DNA from: Flavobacteriales bacterium
GTDB lineage: Bacteria; Bacteroidota; Bacteroidia; Flavobacteriales_D; Crocinitomicaceae
Assembly (NCBI GenBank): GCA_003331365.1
Contig: QOQC01000002.1
Span: forward strand, 1 to 51,326
Reading direction: 5' to 3'
Length of the DNA stretch: 51,326 nt
Position 1 is the stretch's first letter; the number at the start of each line of letters is the position of its first letter. Shown here one piece after another: positions 38,801 through 47,351 of this stretch. Both the position numbers and the translations under genes were made by a program. Under the pieces are notes generated by a model, which worked only from the letters and a program-made list of their open reading frames with translations, was not told the DNA's origin and did no database searches.

Positions 38801-40430
38801 TGCGAATCTCATCTTCAGAATAATTCAGCATTTTAGGCCTAAGGTCAGTAACAAACATGAGCTCGTCATAATCCTTTTCACCTTTCTTAGATAATGCATA
38901 ATTAAGTAGTTTCTGCTCTACAATCACATGGCTTGAATTGGAGGAATATTGAATAAATCCCATACTGGATATATCAATAAGCTGAGATTTGGCTTGTCCT
39001 ACTGTTTTGCGAAGTTTACTGGCAACTAATCCAACAGGAAGATAAGTTGTATCTTCCACAATACTCAATTCTGCTATTTTCATCAAGGGATTAATATTAC
39101 CAATGCCTGAAAATTTATCAAACGTACGTTCATCAAAATAGTCCCAGGACTCAACATGCGCATATCTTTGAGATTGCGCTGTACCAACCTCATATGTATA
39201 CATGGGAAATGCTGTATTCAAACGCCAAGATAAAACAGGAGCATCAACAAATATTTTAAAATAATTATCTATAAAAGGTATAGAATTAGTGCCTTTTTTA
39301 CCTGCAGTAATCCTTAACTCTTTTTGATCTTCATTCCAATATACAACCGCATCAGTTGTATATAACGAATCCCCATTGTCGTAATACATCGAAATATCTG
39401 CATTTCTCGTAATAATTTGTTGTGGAGTCATTAAAAAATTAAGTGATCGAAGCTCAAAAAGACTTTTATCTTTATAATTAACGGTGAGTTTTGCCAGGTT
39501 ATCTTCTACACCCCTTCCGATAAAACTTGCTCCTTCAAGAGTAAATCCACCGTCATAATCAATTTGATCCCTTAATCCCTTAATTAATAATCTTTTTTCA
39601 AATGAATTAAAAATAGGACTAGATTCACCTTCTTTTAAATTAAATACCGTTTTATCTTCTAGTCTACCCAAAATCGGTTGCTCAAAATACGGTGTGGTAA
39701 GTTCCACAGTATCGACTTTTAAAATAGATTGATTTGCCTTTACCGTATAGCCCCTAACTTTAGCGAAGGTTTCATTTTTTGGGAAATGAACCTTTTCCCA
39801 TGTCAGTTTTCCTCCTCTTGCTTTCCAAATGTTTTGAGCAATATCAAAGTAACCTGTTGTATTGTATACAACAATACTATCTCTAGGTCCAGATTGATAA
39901 ACCATACATTTAAGATCTGTGCTTTTCACTACCAATCGAAGAGATTTTTTATTTTCCCATTTCAAGCTTCCTCCATCAAGTACCCATCTATGATCTGGCT
40001 TCTTATAAAAGCTTCTGTACTTAAACAGTCCCTCACTAAAATGAATAAATTCCCTAAATTCTACTGGCACCATTTCACTTAAAAAAGTTTCATAGAATGC
40101 ATGCCATTGAGCTGTAAATGAAGGAGAAAAAGAATTCGTTTTTGAATAGTAAAGGGCATATATATAATGCATTACATCTGATGACTCATATGACTTTTTA
40201 AACATTGAATTACATGTCTCAATAAATCGATTGTATTCTTGAGAATTTAATTTTGAGTTCTGAATGAATTTCGAAAAATCATGTTTGACGAAATGTGAAA
40301 AAGACTCATTTTCAATGATTTTAGGTAACTGTTTTAAGAGCTTATCTTTCTCCGATGATAGTTTCTGTGCATGAATTGAACCGAGCAAAAAGAAAAATAA
40401 TGAAATAAGTAAAAAACGCATAAACCTCAT
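35838..40430 (-). CDS. Large secreted hypothetical protein (about 1530 aa), Bacteroidota-type
   Basis: Continuous ORF, signal peptide 'MRFMRFLLISLFFFLLGSIHAQ'. The ATG at 40430 forms an ATGA overlap with the prmA stop; 4-nt overlap with plsY. Confidence 0.85.
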   Translation of the reverse strand: MRFMRFLLISLFFFLLGSIHAQKLSSEKDKLLKQLPKIIENESFSHFVKHDFSKFIQNSKLNSQEYNRFIETCNSMFKKSYESSDVMHYIYALYYSKTNSFSPSFTAQWHAFYETFLSEMVPVEFREFIHFSEGLFKYRSFYKKPDHRWVLDGGSLKWENKKSLRLVVKSTDLKCMVYQSGPRDSIVVYNTTGYFDIAQNIWKARGGKLTWEKVHFPKNETFAKVRGYTVKANQSILKVDTVELTTPYFEQPILGRLEDKTVFNLKEGESSPIFNSFEKRLLIKGLRDQIDYDGGFTLEGASFIGRGVEDNLAKLTVNYKDKSLFELRSLNFLMTPQQIITRNADISMYYDNGDSLYTTDAVVYWNEDQKELRITAGKKGTNSIPFIDNYFKIFVDAPVLSWRLNTAFPMYTYEVGTAQSQRYAHVESWDYFDERTFDKFSGIGNINPLMKIAELSIVEDTTYLPVGLVASKLRKTVGQAKSQLIDISSMGFIQYSSNSSHVIVEQKLLNYALSKKGEKDYDELMFVTDLRPKMLNYSEDEIRKDPYLQKMQKEYQEVSKRRKRTPCYAYIDVDENEIYLNEIEQVNFSTKQRTVLFPDSSYIRMLENRDIIFSGWLMSGKLITHNIESIFDYEDFTISIDTTNEAYLSVLPLNPRDGGRPIDMVSSFNDFKGKLYIDVQDSKSGRHGGNGEYPYVEVKDSLKIFYNSKSIVNGSYDSTRFYYALDPFVLDSLDNFDEKSLRFTGLLKSDGIFPDLDEPLKIMNDYSFGFVTKAPEEGYSFYETESRYQNKIVLSNNGLQGAGTIDFMNAEAISRKLTFLPDSTIGLAEFYNTKDSIGVEFPEVAAEIAEISFKPRQKVLTVKTHRDNFISMFGNQCYLKGKLTFSENGVDGSGSLNLLDASMFAEEYTFSSTEVFSDSSSFNLRNRFAKAGENPLAIQSDGLKSYISFEKRIGEFNSSGTKRIKFPSNNYYCQMDKFLWQMDGESIDFEKNKEAETKFESSEGIVKNNFFSMDENQDSLQFKSISAQYDLKNEAINCFKVNFLELGDAFIFPEGKRLKIQKNAVMDTLYNAKILANRITKIHQFSDVTVEVKGRNEFYGNGLYLYYDRDSALTKIDIGSIYFDKIQTIAKTDIKEESNFKLSSKFDYFGGFSVSSKNDGVICDGYTRVNHLCDFNKSWMKFSDTILASNVQIPIPQNPTSKNKGALAAGFLWKDTEVQDSLYVYPTFLSKKEGEKDVLMFSASGILEYDYDLEQFTLSDQLPGEKYSYRNNSLILNEKTCSLNGRGEIDLGIDLAPVVLTSFGDINYNKKKNLTSINAFTKMDIPLPKNISHYMAGIFQQSDTLEEYTFSKSTQERLTDIFTILSKSEDKAEKLFKDYDEDKLKKTPTFLNQSYIFPELYLEYYMNKKIADRDAVSGFITKYSRTPVFSINEKIVLKRIPMKMLFLQSGTEESVQGFEIDIQDEASELNYSFKFIKEKKNGKLFIYSPDVGYMNTILSIKEDKRKSKNFTFTDGDEGKMYELMRLKKIK

Positions 40431-41260
40431 TTTTGAAGAATGAGGATTGCCCATTCATCCTTTACAGTAGTTGATATAAATTTGAATCCAACTTGATTAG
40501 CCAGAGTTTTCAACTCACTGACATCTGTACTAAAAAAACCACTTAAATATAACAATCCATTTTCACATAATGAGTCGAAATATTTCGGTAAATGTTTCTT
40601 TAAAATATTTTTATTAATGTTTGCAAGTATGACATCAAATTTCTTGCCATCAATGAGATTTACATCCCCACAAATCGTATCAATAAACTCACATTCATTT
40701 AAAACAATATTTTCTTCACAGTTTTCAATAGACCATTCTTCAATATCAATTGCGGTTATGTCTTTGGAACCCTTCTTTTCAGATAAAATGGCTAAAACAC
40801 CAGTACCTGTACCCATATCCAATACCTTTTTACCTACTAAATCTAACCGAAGGATAGCTTCACACATCAAAAAAGTTGTCTGATGATGCCCTGTTCCGAA
40901 AGACATTTTTGGTTGAATTATAATGGTGGAATTGAAATTTTCTTTGTGTTCGTGAAAAGGCGCTCTTATATAGAGTTGTTCAGCTATTTCAACAGGATCA
41001 AAGTTAGCCTCCCAGCTTGCATTCCAATTTTGATTTTCGATTTCTAATTTTTCATATGAAATTTCCACATCGTCTCCTTCTAATGATCCCAATAAAGAGT
41101 TAAAGATTAACTCATCAAAATCCGTATTCGAAATAAATGCCTTGAGTATTCCATCCTCCTCATAGAATCCATGAAAATCAATTTCTGATAGATAGGCGAT
41201 TAATATTTCTGTCCATGGCTTTAAAGGAGTTATTTTAAATTGAAATTCTAGATGACTCAT
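40427..41260 (-). CDS. prmA: Ribosomal protein L11 methyltransferase
   Basis: 'MSFGTGHHQTTFLMCEAIL', 'KVLDMGTGTGVLAILSEKKGS', 'VILANINKNIL' are PrmA motifs. Confidence 0.95.
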   Translation of the reverse strand: MSHLEFQFKITPLKPWTEILIAYLSEIDFHGFYEEDGILKAFISNTDFDELIFNSLLGSLEGDDVEISYEKLEIENQNWNASWEANFDPVEIAEQLYIRAPFHEHKENFNSTIIIQPKMSFGTGHHQTTFLMCEAILRLDLVGKKVLDMGTGTGVLAILSEKKGSKDITAIDIEEWSIENCEENIVLNECEFIDTICGDVNLIDGKKFDVILANINKNILKKHLPKYFDSLCENGLLYLSGFFSTDVSELKTLANQVGFKFISTTVKDEWAILILQK

Positions 41261-42006
41261 TTGGAGAACTCAACTATTTGTAAAAAAGCGTTTTGTTTTA
41301 ACGATGCACCTCCAATCAAACCTCCGTCAATGTTCTGACAAGAAAAGAGTTCCTCTGCATTATTTTCATTACAACTACCACCGTACAAAATTGAAATATA
41401 ATCACTGATCGATTCAGAAAACAAATCAACCAATACACCCCTAATAAAGGCATGCATTTCCTCAGCTTGAGACGAGGATGCAGTTACTCCCGTTCCTATT
41501 GCCCATATAGGCTCATATGCAATTGATATTTTGTTGAGTTCTTCAGTTGATAATGGTCGTAAAACCTCTATTTGTTCTAGAATTATTGTTTTTTCATTAC
41601 CCAATTCTCTTTGTTCAAGAGATTCTCCACAGCAATAGACAATATGAAGGCCTGCCTCAATTCCCGATTTAATTTTTTTGAAAAGCAATTCGTTTGATTC
41701 ACCAAAAATCATTCTTCTTTCACTATGCCCAACAAGAGCATAACTACAACCCAAATCTTTAAGCTGAGTCGCACTTACCTCCCCAGTATAGGCACCTTTT
41801 TCCTCGAAATAAAAGTTTTGTGCACCAACATGAATACCTGTATTTGTCACTTGGAGTAGATCAGCAAGATAAATACTAGGCGGAAAAACAACTACTTCAG
41901 CTCCTTTATGGTCTAATAAACTTTTGCTCAACCCATTAAAGAGAGAAATAGCCTCCTTTCTTAAAAGATTCATTTTCCAGTTAGCGGCAACTATTTTTTT
42001 AGCCAT
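41257..42006 (-). CDS. tpiA: Triosephosphate isomerase
   Basis: 'ANWKMN', 'YALVGHSERR', 'AYEPIWAIGTG', 'ILYGGS', 'GGLIGGASL'. Confidence 0.97.
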   Translation of the reverse strand: MAKKIVAANWKMNLLRKEAISLFNGLSKSLLDHKGAEVVVFPPSIYLADLLQVTNTGIHVGAQNFYFEEKGAYTGEVSATQLKDLGCSYALVGHSERRMIFGESNELLFKKIKSGIEAGLHIVYCCGESLEQRELGNEKTIILEQIEVLRPLSTEELNKISIAYEPIWAIGTGVTASSSQAEEMHAFIRGVLVDLFSESISDYISILYGGSCNENNAEELFSCQNIDGGLIGGASLKQNAFLQIVEFSK

Positions 42007-42959
42007 TAATATTCACGTTTAATTTCATTGAGCAATTTATTTCCATCGAACTCTTTATCTCCTGTGCCATCAAAAAAGATGCGCTCCTTACCCTCATACA
42101 CGTACAATACTCCTGGAAAATCATGATTACCCCAAAATATAGGTACAAAATCTTCAATCGATAAAACTTTGTAATTATACTTAGCCCCAATGAATTCAAA
42201 AAAAGAATTTATTTCGTTAACTGAACCATTGTCTGATTCATCCATAAATAAAATTCTAACCTCTGGAATCAGACCAGGATATTTATTCTTCAATGCAGTA
42301 ATTTGTTTACCTGTTTCCATACAATGCTCGCAGGTTGGGGAGAAAAAGCACAACAATTTATTTCCTTTAGAAATATCATCAAAATATTTAGAATATTTAG
42401 ATTCTTTATTGTTTACATCAGAACCGGTAATTTCAGCAGAACTCTGTGGAAGGAGTACAAACATGAGTAAAGAACTAGATAATCCAGTAACTACAAGCGG
42501 ATTTATTTTCCTTGTCTCATCTATAAAATCTTTGAATATAGTTAAAGGTAAAATCAGTATACCAATGGTTAAAATGTTTTTGATTAATGCTTCAAGAGGA
42601 GTCATTGGAATCAATTCACCAAAACAGCCACAGTTGCTTGCATCACCGTTAACAACCTGAACCAAGAGGTGAATTGAAAAAATAGATAATAAAGAAATCG
42701 TTGTAGGGAGAACAATTTTCTTGAGATAGTATGGTAGGAGCAATAAAATGGCTAAGGATATCTCAAATCCAATTAGTAATCTTGAAACTACCTTTGCGAA
42801 GCCTCCATCAATACCAATTGCACCCAAATATTTGGTTTCAAATGCCGCAATACCCATCACCGGCGAAGGATATAATTTAGCTAAAGCAGATAAAACAAAT
42901 AAGGCCGAAACAAGTACTCTGATACCCCAAACAAGTTGTCTTTTTGATCTATTATTCAT
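42006..42959 (-). CDS. MauE/DoxX-like membrane protein with C-terminal thioredoxin-like domain
   Basis: N-terminal four-TM DoxX/MauE region ('SNCGCFGELIPMTPLEALIKNILT') and C-terminal 'LLCFFSPTCEHCMETGKQITALKNKYP' CxxC thioredoxin-like motif. Confidence 0.85.
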   Translation of the reverse strand: MNNRSKRQLVWGIRVLVSALFVLSALAKLYPSPVMGIAAFETKYLGAIGIDGGFAKVVSRLLIGFEISLAILLLLPYYLKKIVLPTTISLLSIFSIHLLVQVVNGDASNCGCFGELIPMTPLEALIKNILTIGILILPLTIFKDFIDETRKINPLVVTGLSSSLLMFVLLPQSSAEITGSDVNNKESKYSKYFDDISKGNKLLCFFSPTCEHCMETGKQITALKNKYPGLIPEVRILFMDESDNGSVNEINSFFEFIGAKYNYKVLSIEDFVPIFWGNHDFPGVLYVYEGKERIFFDGTGDKEFDGNKLLNEIKREY

Positions 42960-43016
42960 GATTTTATTTTTGAAATTAATCCAATTATGATTATTAAATT
43001 CGATTTTAACACTTAT

Positions 43017-43559
43017 TTAACCTTCTACATCTAAATGAATTAAGGCAAAAACAGCATAATTCATCATATCAAAATAATTTCCTTCTACCCCCTCACTTGC
43101 AATTGTTTTACCCGAGTTATCTTCTATTTTTTTAATTCTCAAAATCTTGGTTAAGATTAAATCCGTTAAGGAACTCACTCGCATATCTCTCCACGCTTCG
43201 CCATAATCATGATTTTTACTCTCCATGAGCTCAAACGCCTCTTTAAATACAGCGTCATACCATTCCAATGCCTTCTCACTTGTCAATTCGTCTTGTTCAA
43301 AATCAAATTTATATCTCAATTGCACAACAGCCATTGCACAATAATTAACTATAGAGGAAAATGCATCATCGAAACTCTCTCCTACTTTATTTTCTCCCGT
43401 ATCTTGAATGGTACGTATGCGGTTAGCCTTTATAAAAATTTGATCTGTAAGCGAGCTGGGACGCAAAATCCGCCATGAAGTACCATAATCAATTGTCTTA
43501 TTTCTGAATATTTCTCTACAAACATTCATTACCTTTGTGTACTGTTTTGTTGTTTTCAT
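43017..43559 (-). CDS. DUF1599 domain-containing protein (two tandem copies)
   Basis: Two similar halves: 'NKTIDYGTSWRILRPSSLTDQIFIKANRIRTIQDTGE' and 'SKNHDYGEAWRDMRVSSLTDLILTKILRIKKIEDNSG'. Confidence 0.85.
   Translation of the reverse strand: MKTTKQYTKVMNVCREIFRNKTIDYGTSWRILRPSSLTDQIFIKANRIRTIQDTGENKVGESFDDAFSSIVNYCAMAVVQLRYKFDFEQDELTSEKALEWYDAVFKEAFELMESKNHDYGEAWRDMRVSSLTDLILTKILRIKKIEDNSGKTIASEGVEGNYFDMMNYAVFALIHLDVEG
43530..43537 (+). promoter_or_regulatory. Candidate -7 element (TACCTTTG) for folP
   Basis: TAnnTTTG 30 nt upstream of the ATG at 43568, inside the 5' end of the divergent DUF1599 gene. No clear -33 TTG. Confidence 0.35.
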
Positions 43560-43567
43560 TGTCAGAA

Positions 43568-44419
43568 ATGTATATTGATCAAAAAATCTATAAAGCTAAA
43601 AGCATAAATATTAACGGAAAATTATTCCAATTTGATGAGCCAAAGATAATGGGAATAATTAATTTGAGTCATGATTCATTCTATGAAAATGATACGAATT
43701 CTCCAATTAAAGACATTCTTAATAAAGTAAAAAGATTTATTGATAGTGGGGCTGATATCATTGATATTGGAGGAGCTTCAACAAGACCAGGTGCAAAACT
43801 ACCAAGCGTTAACCAAGAATTAAATCGAGTTATTCCCATACTTAAGAAAATCAGAACTAAATTTCCGGAAGTAATTATCTCTATTGATACGGTTCGTTCA
43901 AAGGTTGCAGAAGAGGCGGTTTTAAATGGCGCGAATATCATAAATGATGTTAGTGGTGGTTATGGTGATCAAAAAATAATTGAAGTTGCCAATCGTTTAA
44001 AATGTCCATATATATTGACCCATAATATTGAAAAGAGCATTAATTCAGACCATTTAAAAAGTGATCATGTTATTAAGGAACAAATCCGTTTTTTTTCACA
44101 ACGAATTAAAGAGTTAAAAGAAAAAGGGGTTTATGATATTATTATTGACCCAGGTTTTGGTTTTTCAAAGAATCGTGAACAAAATTTTAATCTTATTCAG
44201 TTTTTCGAAATGCTCCACGTGCTTCATACACCAATTTTGGTGGGTGTTTCAAGAAAATCAATGATATATCAAACTATTGGAGGAAATGCAGAGGAGTCAT
44301 TAAATGGTACAACTGCAATGCATTCATTTTTAATTTCAAGAAACGCTTCAATATTTCGTGTTCACGATGTAAATGAAATGAAAGAAGTGAAAAAGTTATG
44401 GAAGGCATCATTTAAATAG
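43568..44419 (+). CDS. folP: Dihydropteroate synthase
   Basis: 'IMGIINLSHDSFYE', 'GADIIDIGGASTRPGA', 'ISIDTVRSKVAEEAVLNGANIINDVSGG', 'IIDPGFGFSK'. Confidence 0.95.
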   Translation: MYIDQKIYKAKSININGKLFQFDEPKIMGIINLSHDSFYENDTNSPIKDILNKVKRFIDSGADIIDIGGASTRPGAKLPSVNQELNRVIPILKKIRTKFPEVIISIDTVRSKVAEEAVLNGANIINDVSGGYGDQKIIEVANRLKCPYILTHNIEKSINSDHLKSDHVIKEQIRFFSQRIKELKEKGVYDIIIDPGFGFSKNREQNFNLIQFFEMLHVLHTPILVGVSRKSMIYQTIGGNAEESLNGTTAMHSFLISRNASIFRVHDVNEMKEVKKLWKASFK

Positions 44420-44486
44420 TGAATGCTACTATAAATTGAAACTTTTTTAATTACTTTCGTAAAAATAATATGTAAATTTAAGTCTT

Positions 44487-45431
44487 ATGAGGTTCTTTGC
44501 CTTCTTTATTTCCGTAGCATGTAGTTTTTTGGCGTTAAGTCAAGCACCTACAGCAAACTTCTCGATGTCGGATAGCCAATTATGTCAAGGTGAATGTATA
44601 ACACTTACGAATAATTCCACGGGTAATCCCATCAATTTTGAGTGGACATTTCAAAATGGAACACCCGAAACATACAATGGATCTAACCCAGGACCAGTTT
44701 GCTTCAATACACCCGGAACATATACCATAACATTAAATGTTTCAAACACCTTTGGAAGCAACCAAACAGCTCAGACTGTAAATGTTGGCGCTACTCCTTC
44801 TGTAGTTGCAACTCTTTCTGACACCGTAAATGGAGCATATGTCGAGATTGAAGATACTACAATTGCCATGTACGAAGAGGCATACTTATATGCGACAGGA
44901 ACTCCACCCGGAGGTAGTATGATTTGGTATCCAAGTGGTGTGATTTCTGATAGTTTGTCACCATTACCAAATGATTCTTTAATCGTAACCCCTTTCTATG
45001 ATACTTATTATGTAGCCGCGTATACAACACCTGAGGGATGTACTTCTTACGACACTGTGCTGGTTTCAGTATGGTTTCAAGACACGCTTGCAACAGATAG
45101 CATATTGGTTGGTATTAATGTTTCTCTTCCCAATTCATTTTCACCTAATGGAGATGGTCAAAACGATTATTTTAGGGTTTTAACCAATGTGGACGCAGAC
45201 CAAAACTTCAGTAATGGTTTTTACGAAGGAGGAGCGATTGTTGAAGTTGATTTTAGGATTTATGACCGATATGGCCAAATGCTATTCAGAACAACTGATC
45301 CACATGAAGGCTGGGATGGAAATTATAGAGGTAAACCGGTAAACCCAGCTACCTATTCTTATTTACTCGAATATCGTCTCATTGACGGCGTTTCAAAATT
45401 ATTAAAAGGAAACGTAACCTTATTTAGATAG
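44487..45431 (+). CDS. PKD-domain protein with T9SS type B (gliding motility-associated) C-terminal sorting domain
   Basis: PKD-like 'FEWTFQNGTPETYNGSNPGPVCFNTPGTYTITLNVSN'; C-term 'LPNSFSPNGDGQNDYFRV...FRIYDRYGQMLFRTTDPHEGWDGNYRGKPVNPATYSYLLEY'. Confidence 0.93.
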   Translation: MRFFAFFISVACSFLALSQAPTANFSMSDSQLCQGECITLTNNSTGNPINFEWTFQNGTPETYNGSNPGPVCFNTPGTYTITLNVSNTFGSNQTAQTVNVGATPSVVATLSDTVNGAYVEIEDTTIAMYEEAYLYATGTPPGGSMIWYPSGVISDSLSPLPNDSLIVTPFYDTYYVAAYTTPEGCTSYDTVLVSVWFQDTLATDSILVGINVSLPNSFSPNGDGQNDYFRVLTNVDADQNFSNGFYEGGAIVEVDFRIYDRYGQMLFRTTDPHEGWDGNYRGKPVNPATYSYLLEYRLIDGVSKLLKGNVTLFR

Positions 45432-45436
45432 TTGAC

Positions 45437-46453
45437 ATGAAAAAAATTGCACTTGTAATCATTTTATTAGGAGCCCATCAAGTTTTTGGGCAGCAAGATA
45501 AGTCTATGAGTATGTGGTCTCAATCTCCGATGATGTATAATGCTGGTTCTGTGGCTACTGGAGAAGAAGATTATAGCTTTTTTACAAACTTCAGATATCA
45601 GTGGTTTACTGTTGGCAACAAGCCAATGAGGACAAACATATTGAATGCGAGTTTTAAAATACCTGATGGTTTTTTAGGTTCAAACAATTTTGGAATAGGT
45701 ATTAATGCGGTAAATGATCAAACTGGTGATATTGGTTTTATGACCACTGCCGTTTCTGTGCCAATCAATTATACAATGGCCCTAGACAGAAGAAATAAAT
45801 TATCTGTTGGAGTTGCTCCTGGTTTTTATCAGCAAGGTTATGACCCTACACTTCAAACATGGGAAAGTCAATGGACAGGAGGAGGATTTAATCCAAACAT
45901 CAATAGTGAACCGTCATTAGATCCAGATGCAAGTTATTCCACAATCGATATCAGTTCGGGTGTATTTTATCAGCATACATTAAGAAATAAAACACTTCTT
46001 TATGGAGGAATCGGATTAAATCACCTCACTAGACAAAAAATTAATTTTTCCTTTACAGGTGATCGACTATATATGCAGACTGTTGTCCATGCAGGAGCTA
46101 ATATCTTTACAAAAAAGAGAGATTTGAGAATACAGCCTCAACTTATGTATTTCAAAACAGGGCCTGGTTCTAATCTCATAGGCGGAGTATCGCTTGAGCA
46201 TATATTAAAAGAAGGTTCGGCGATTACCAACATAAACAAAACAGTAACCGTAAATTATGGATTTTATTACAGACACAACGATGCGTTAGTAACCACATTT
46301 GGTTTTAAGATTAAAGGATTCAGGTTAGGAGTTTCTTTTGATGCTAATCTTTCTTATTTCAATCAAGCTACAAATAGTTTGGGGGCATTTGAAATATACT
46401 TGAAGACACTTCATCTGTATAAAAATTCAAATAAAAGAGATAAAATATTGTAA
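45437..46453 (+). CDS. PorP/SprF family type IX secretion system membrane protein
   Basis: Signal peptide, 'MWSQSPMMYNAGSVATGEEDYSFFTNFRYQWFTVGNKPMRTNILNASFKI' and beta-barrel-like alternation. Directly downstream of a type B CTD protein. Confidence 0.92.
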   Translation: MKKIALVIILLGAHQVFGQQDKSMSMWSQSPMMYNAGSVATGEEDYSFFTNFRYQWFTVGNKPMRTNILNASFKIPDGFLGSNNFGIGINAVNDQTGDIGFMTTAVSVPINYTMALDRRNKLSVGVAPGFYQQGYDPTLQTWESQWTGGGFNPNINSEPSLDPDASYSTIDISSGVFYQHTLRNKTLLYGGIGLNHLTRQKINFSFTGDRLYMQTVVHAGANIFTKKRDLRIQPQLMYFKTGPGSNLIGGVSLEHILKEGSAITNINKTVTVNYGFYYRHNDALVTTFGFKIKGFRLGVSFDANLSYFNQATNSLGAFEIYLKTLHLYKNSNKRDKIL

Positions 46454-46454
46454 A

Positions 46455-47351
46455 TCAATATTTGCTCAATCCCCCTGTATGGATGAACAAAATTCTTTGA
46501 TTTCGAAGATCATTGATTTTAATGAACTCGTCCAGTGCGTACATTACTTTACCTGTATAAATAGGCTCAATACAAAAGTTTGATTTTTCATTAAAGTTAT
46601 TGACGAAAATATCTAATTTATTATCTGTTTTGGCATACCCTCCGAAATGAAAATCGTTAAGTACTTCCACCCGATTTTTATCGAATGGCACCTCACATTG
46701 TATTGCCAATGCTTCCATTTCTTTAATTGCATCAAAACCGCGTAAAACGGGAACAACAATAAGCTTTGTTTTTTGATGTAAACTAGAAGATATACCCAAA
46801 CTTGTGGTGGTAGTCCCCTGTGCTAAAATCACATAATCATAATCATTTTCTGTTTCTCTCATTATTTCTGAACAACCTTTCACCCCTTCCCTATTAGCGC
46901 CTCCCTCTGGGATATTCCAAATTTGAGCATCTGAAGAATCTATACCGTCAAAATACTTAAGTTCATTATACTTTTTTCGTGAATGAAAGATCAACTCCAT
47001 ATTCAAATCGGAACATTTACGGAGATTCGGATTGGAATCCATTGTCAATTCATCACCTCTGACATTACCTCGGGTTTTCAAACCCAGCTTATTACCAATA
47101 GATGCCACAGCCAATAAATGATTTGAATATGCGCCACCATAGGTATTTATCAATTTACAATTGTGATTCATTGCTGATACAAGATTCCATTTCAACTTCC
47201 TCCATTTATTACCAGAAACATCCGGGTGAATCAAATCATCACGTTTGATGAACAATATATTATTTTGATTGTTTTTATTGAATAGGTTAAATTTATGCGT
47301 TTTCGACAAAGAAGTGCGTTTATCGAAAATAGAAACTAAATCAGGCAACAT
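46455..47351 (-). CDS. 1-aminocyclopropane-1-carboxylate deaminase / D-cysteine desulfhydrase family PLP enzyme
   Basis: 'IKRDDLIHPDVSGNKWRKLKWNL' PLP-lysine motif; 'NTYGGAYSNHLLAVAS'; 'LAQGTTTTSLGI'. Confidence 0.85.
   Translation of the reverse strand: MLPDLVSIFDKRTSLSKTHKFNLFNKNNQNNILFIKRDDLIHPDVSGNKWRKLKWNLVSAMNHNCKLINTYGGAYSNHLLAVASIGNKLGLKTRGNVRGDELTMDSNPNLRKCSDLNMELIFHSRKKYNELKYFDGIDSSDAQIWNIPEGGANREGVKGCSEIMRETENDYDYVILAQGTTTTSLGISSSLHQKTKLIVVPVLRGFDAIKEMEALAIQCEVPFDKNRVEVLNDFHFGGYAKTDNKLDIFVNNFNEKSNFCIEPIYTGKVMYALDEFIKINDLRNQRILFIHTGGLSKY

Noticed and set aside
39729-40082. 117-aa + ORF within the 1538-aa gene, and 42190..42660 (+) within the MauE-like gene
   Set aside because: Antisense to well-supported ORFs, with no start-site context or recognisable domain.
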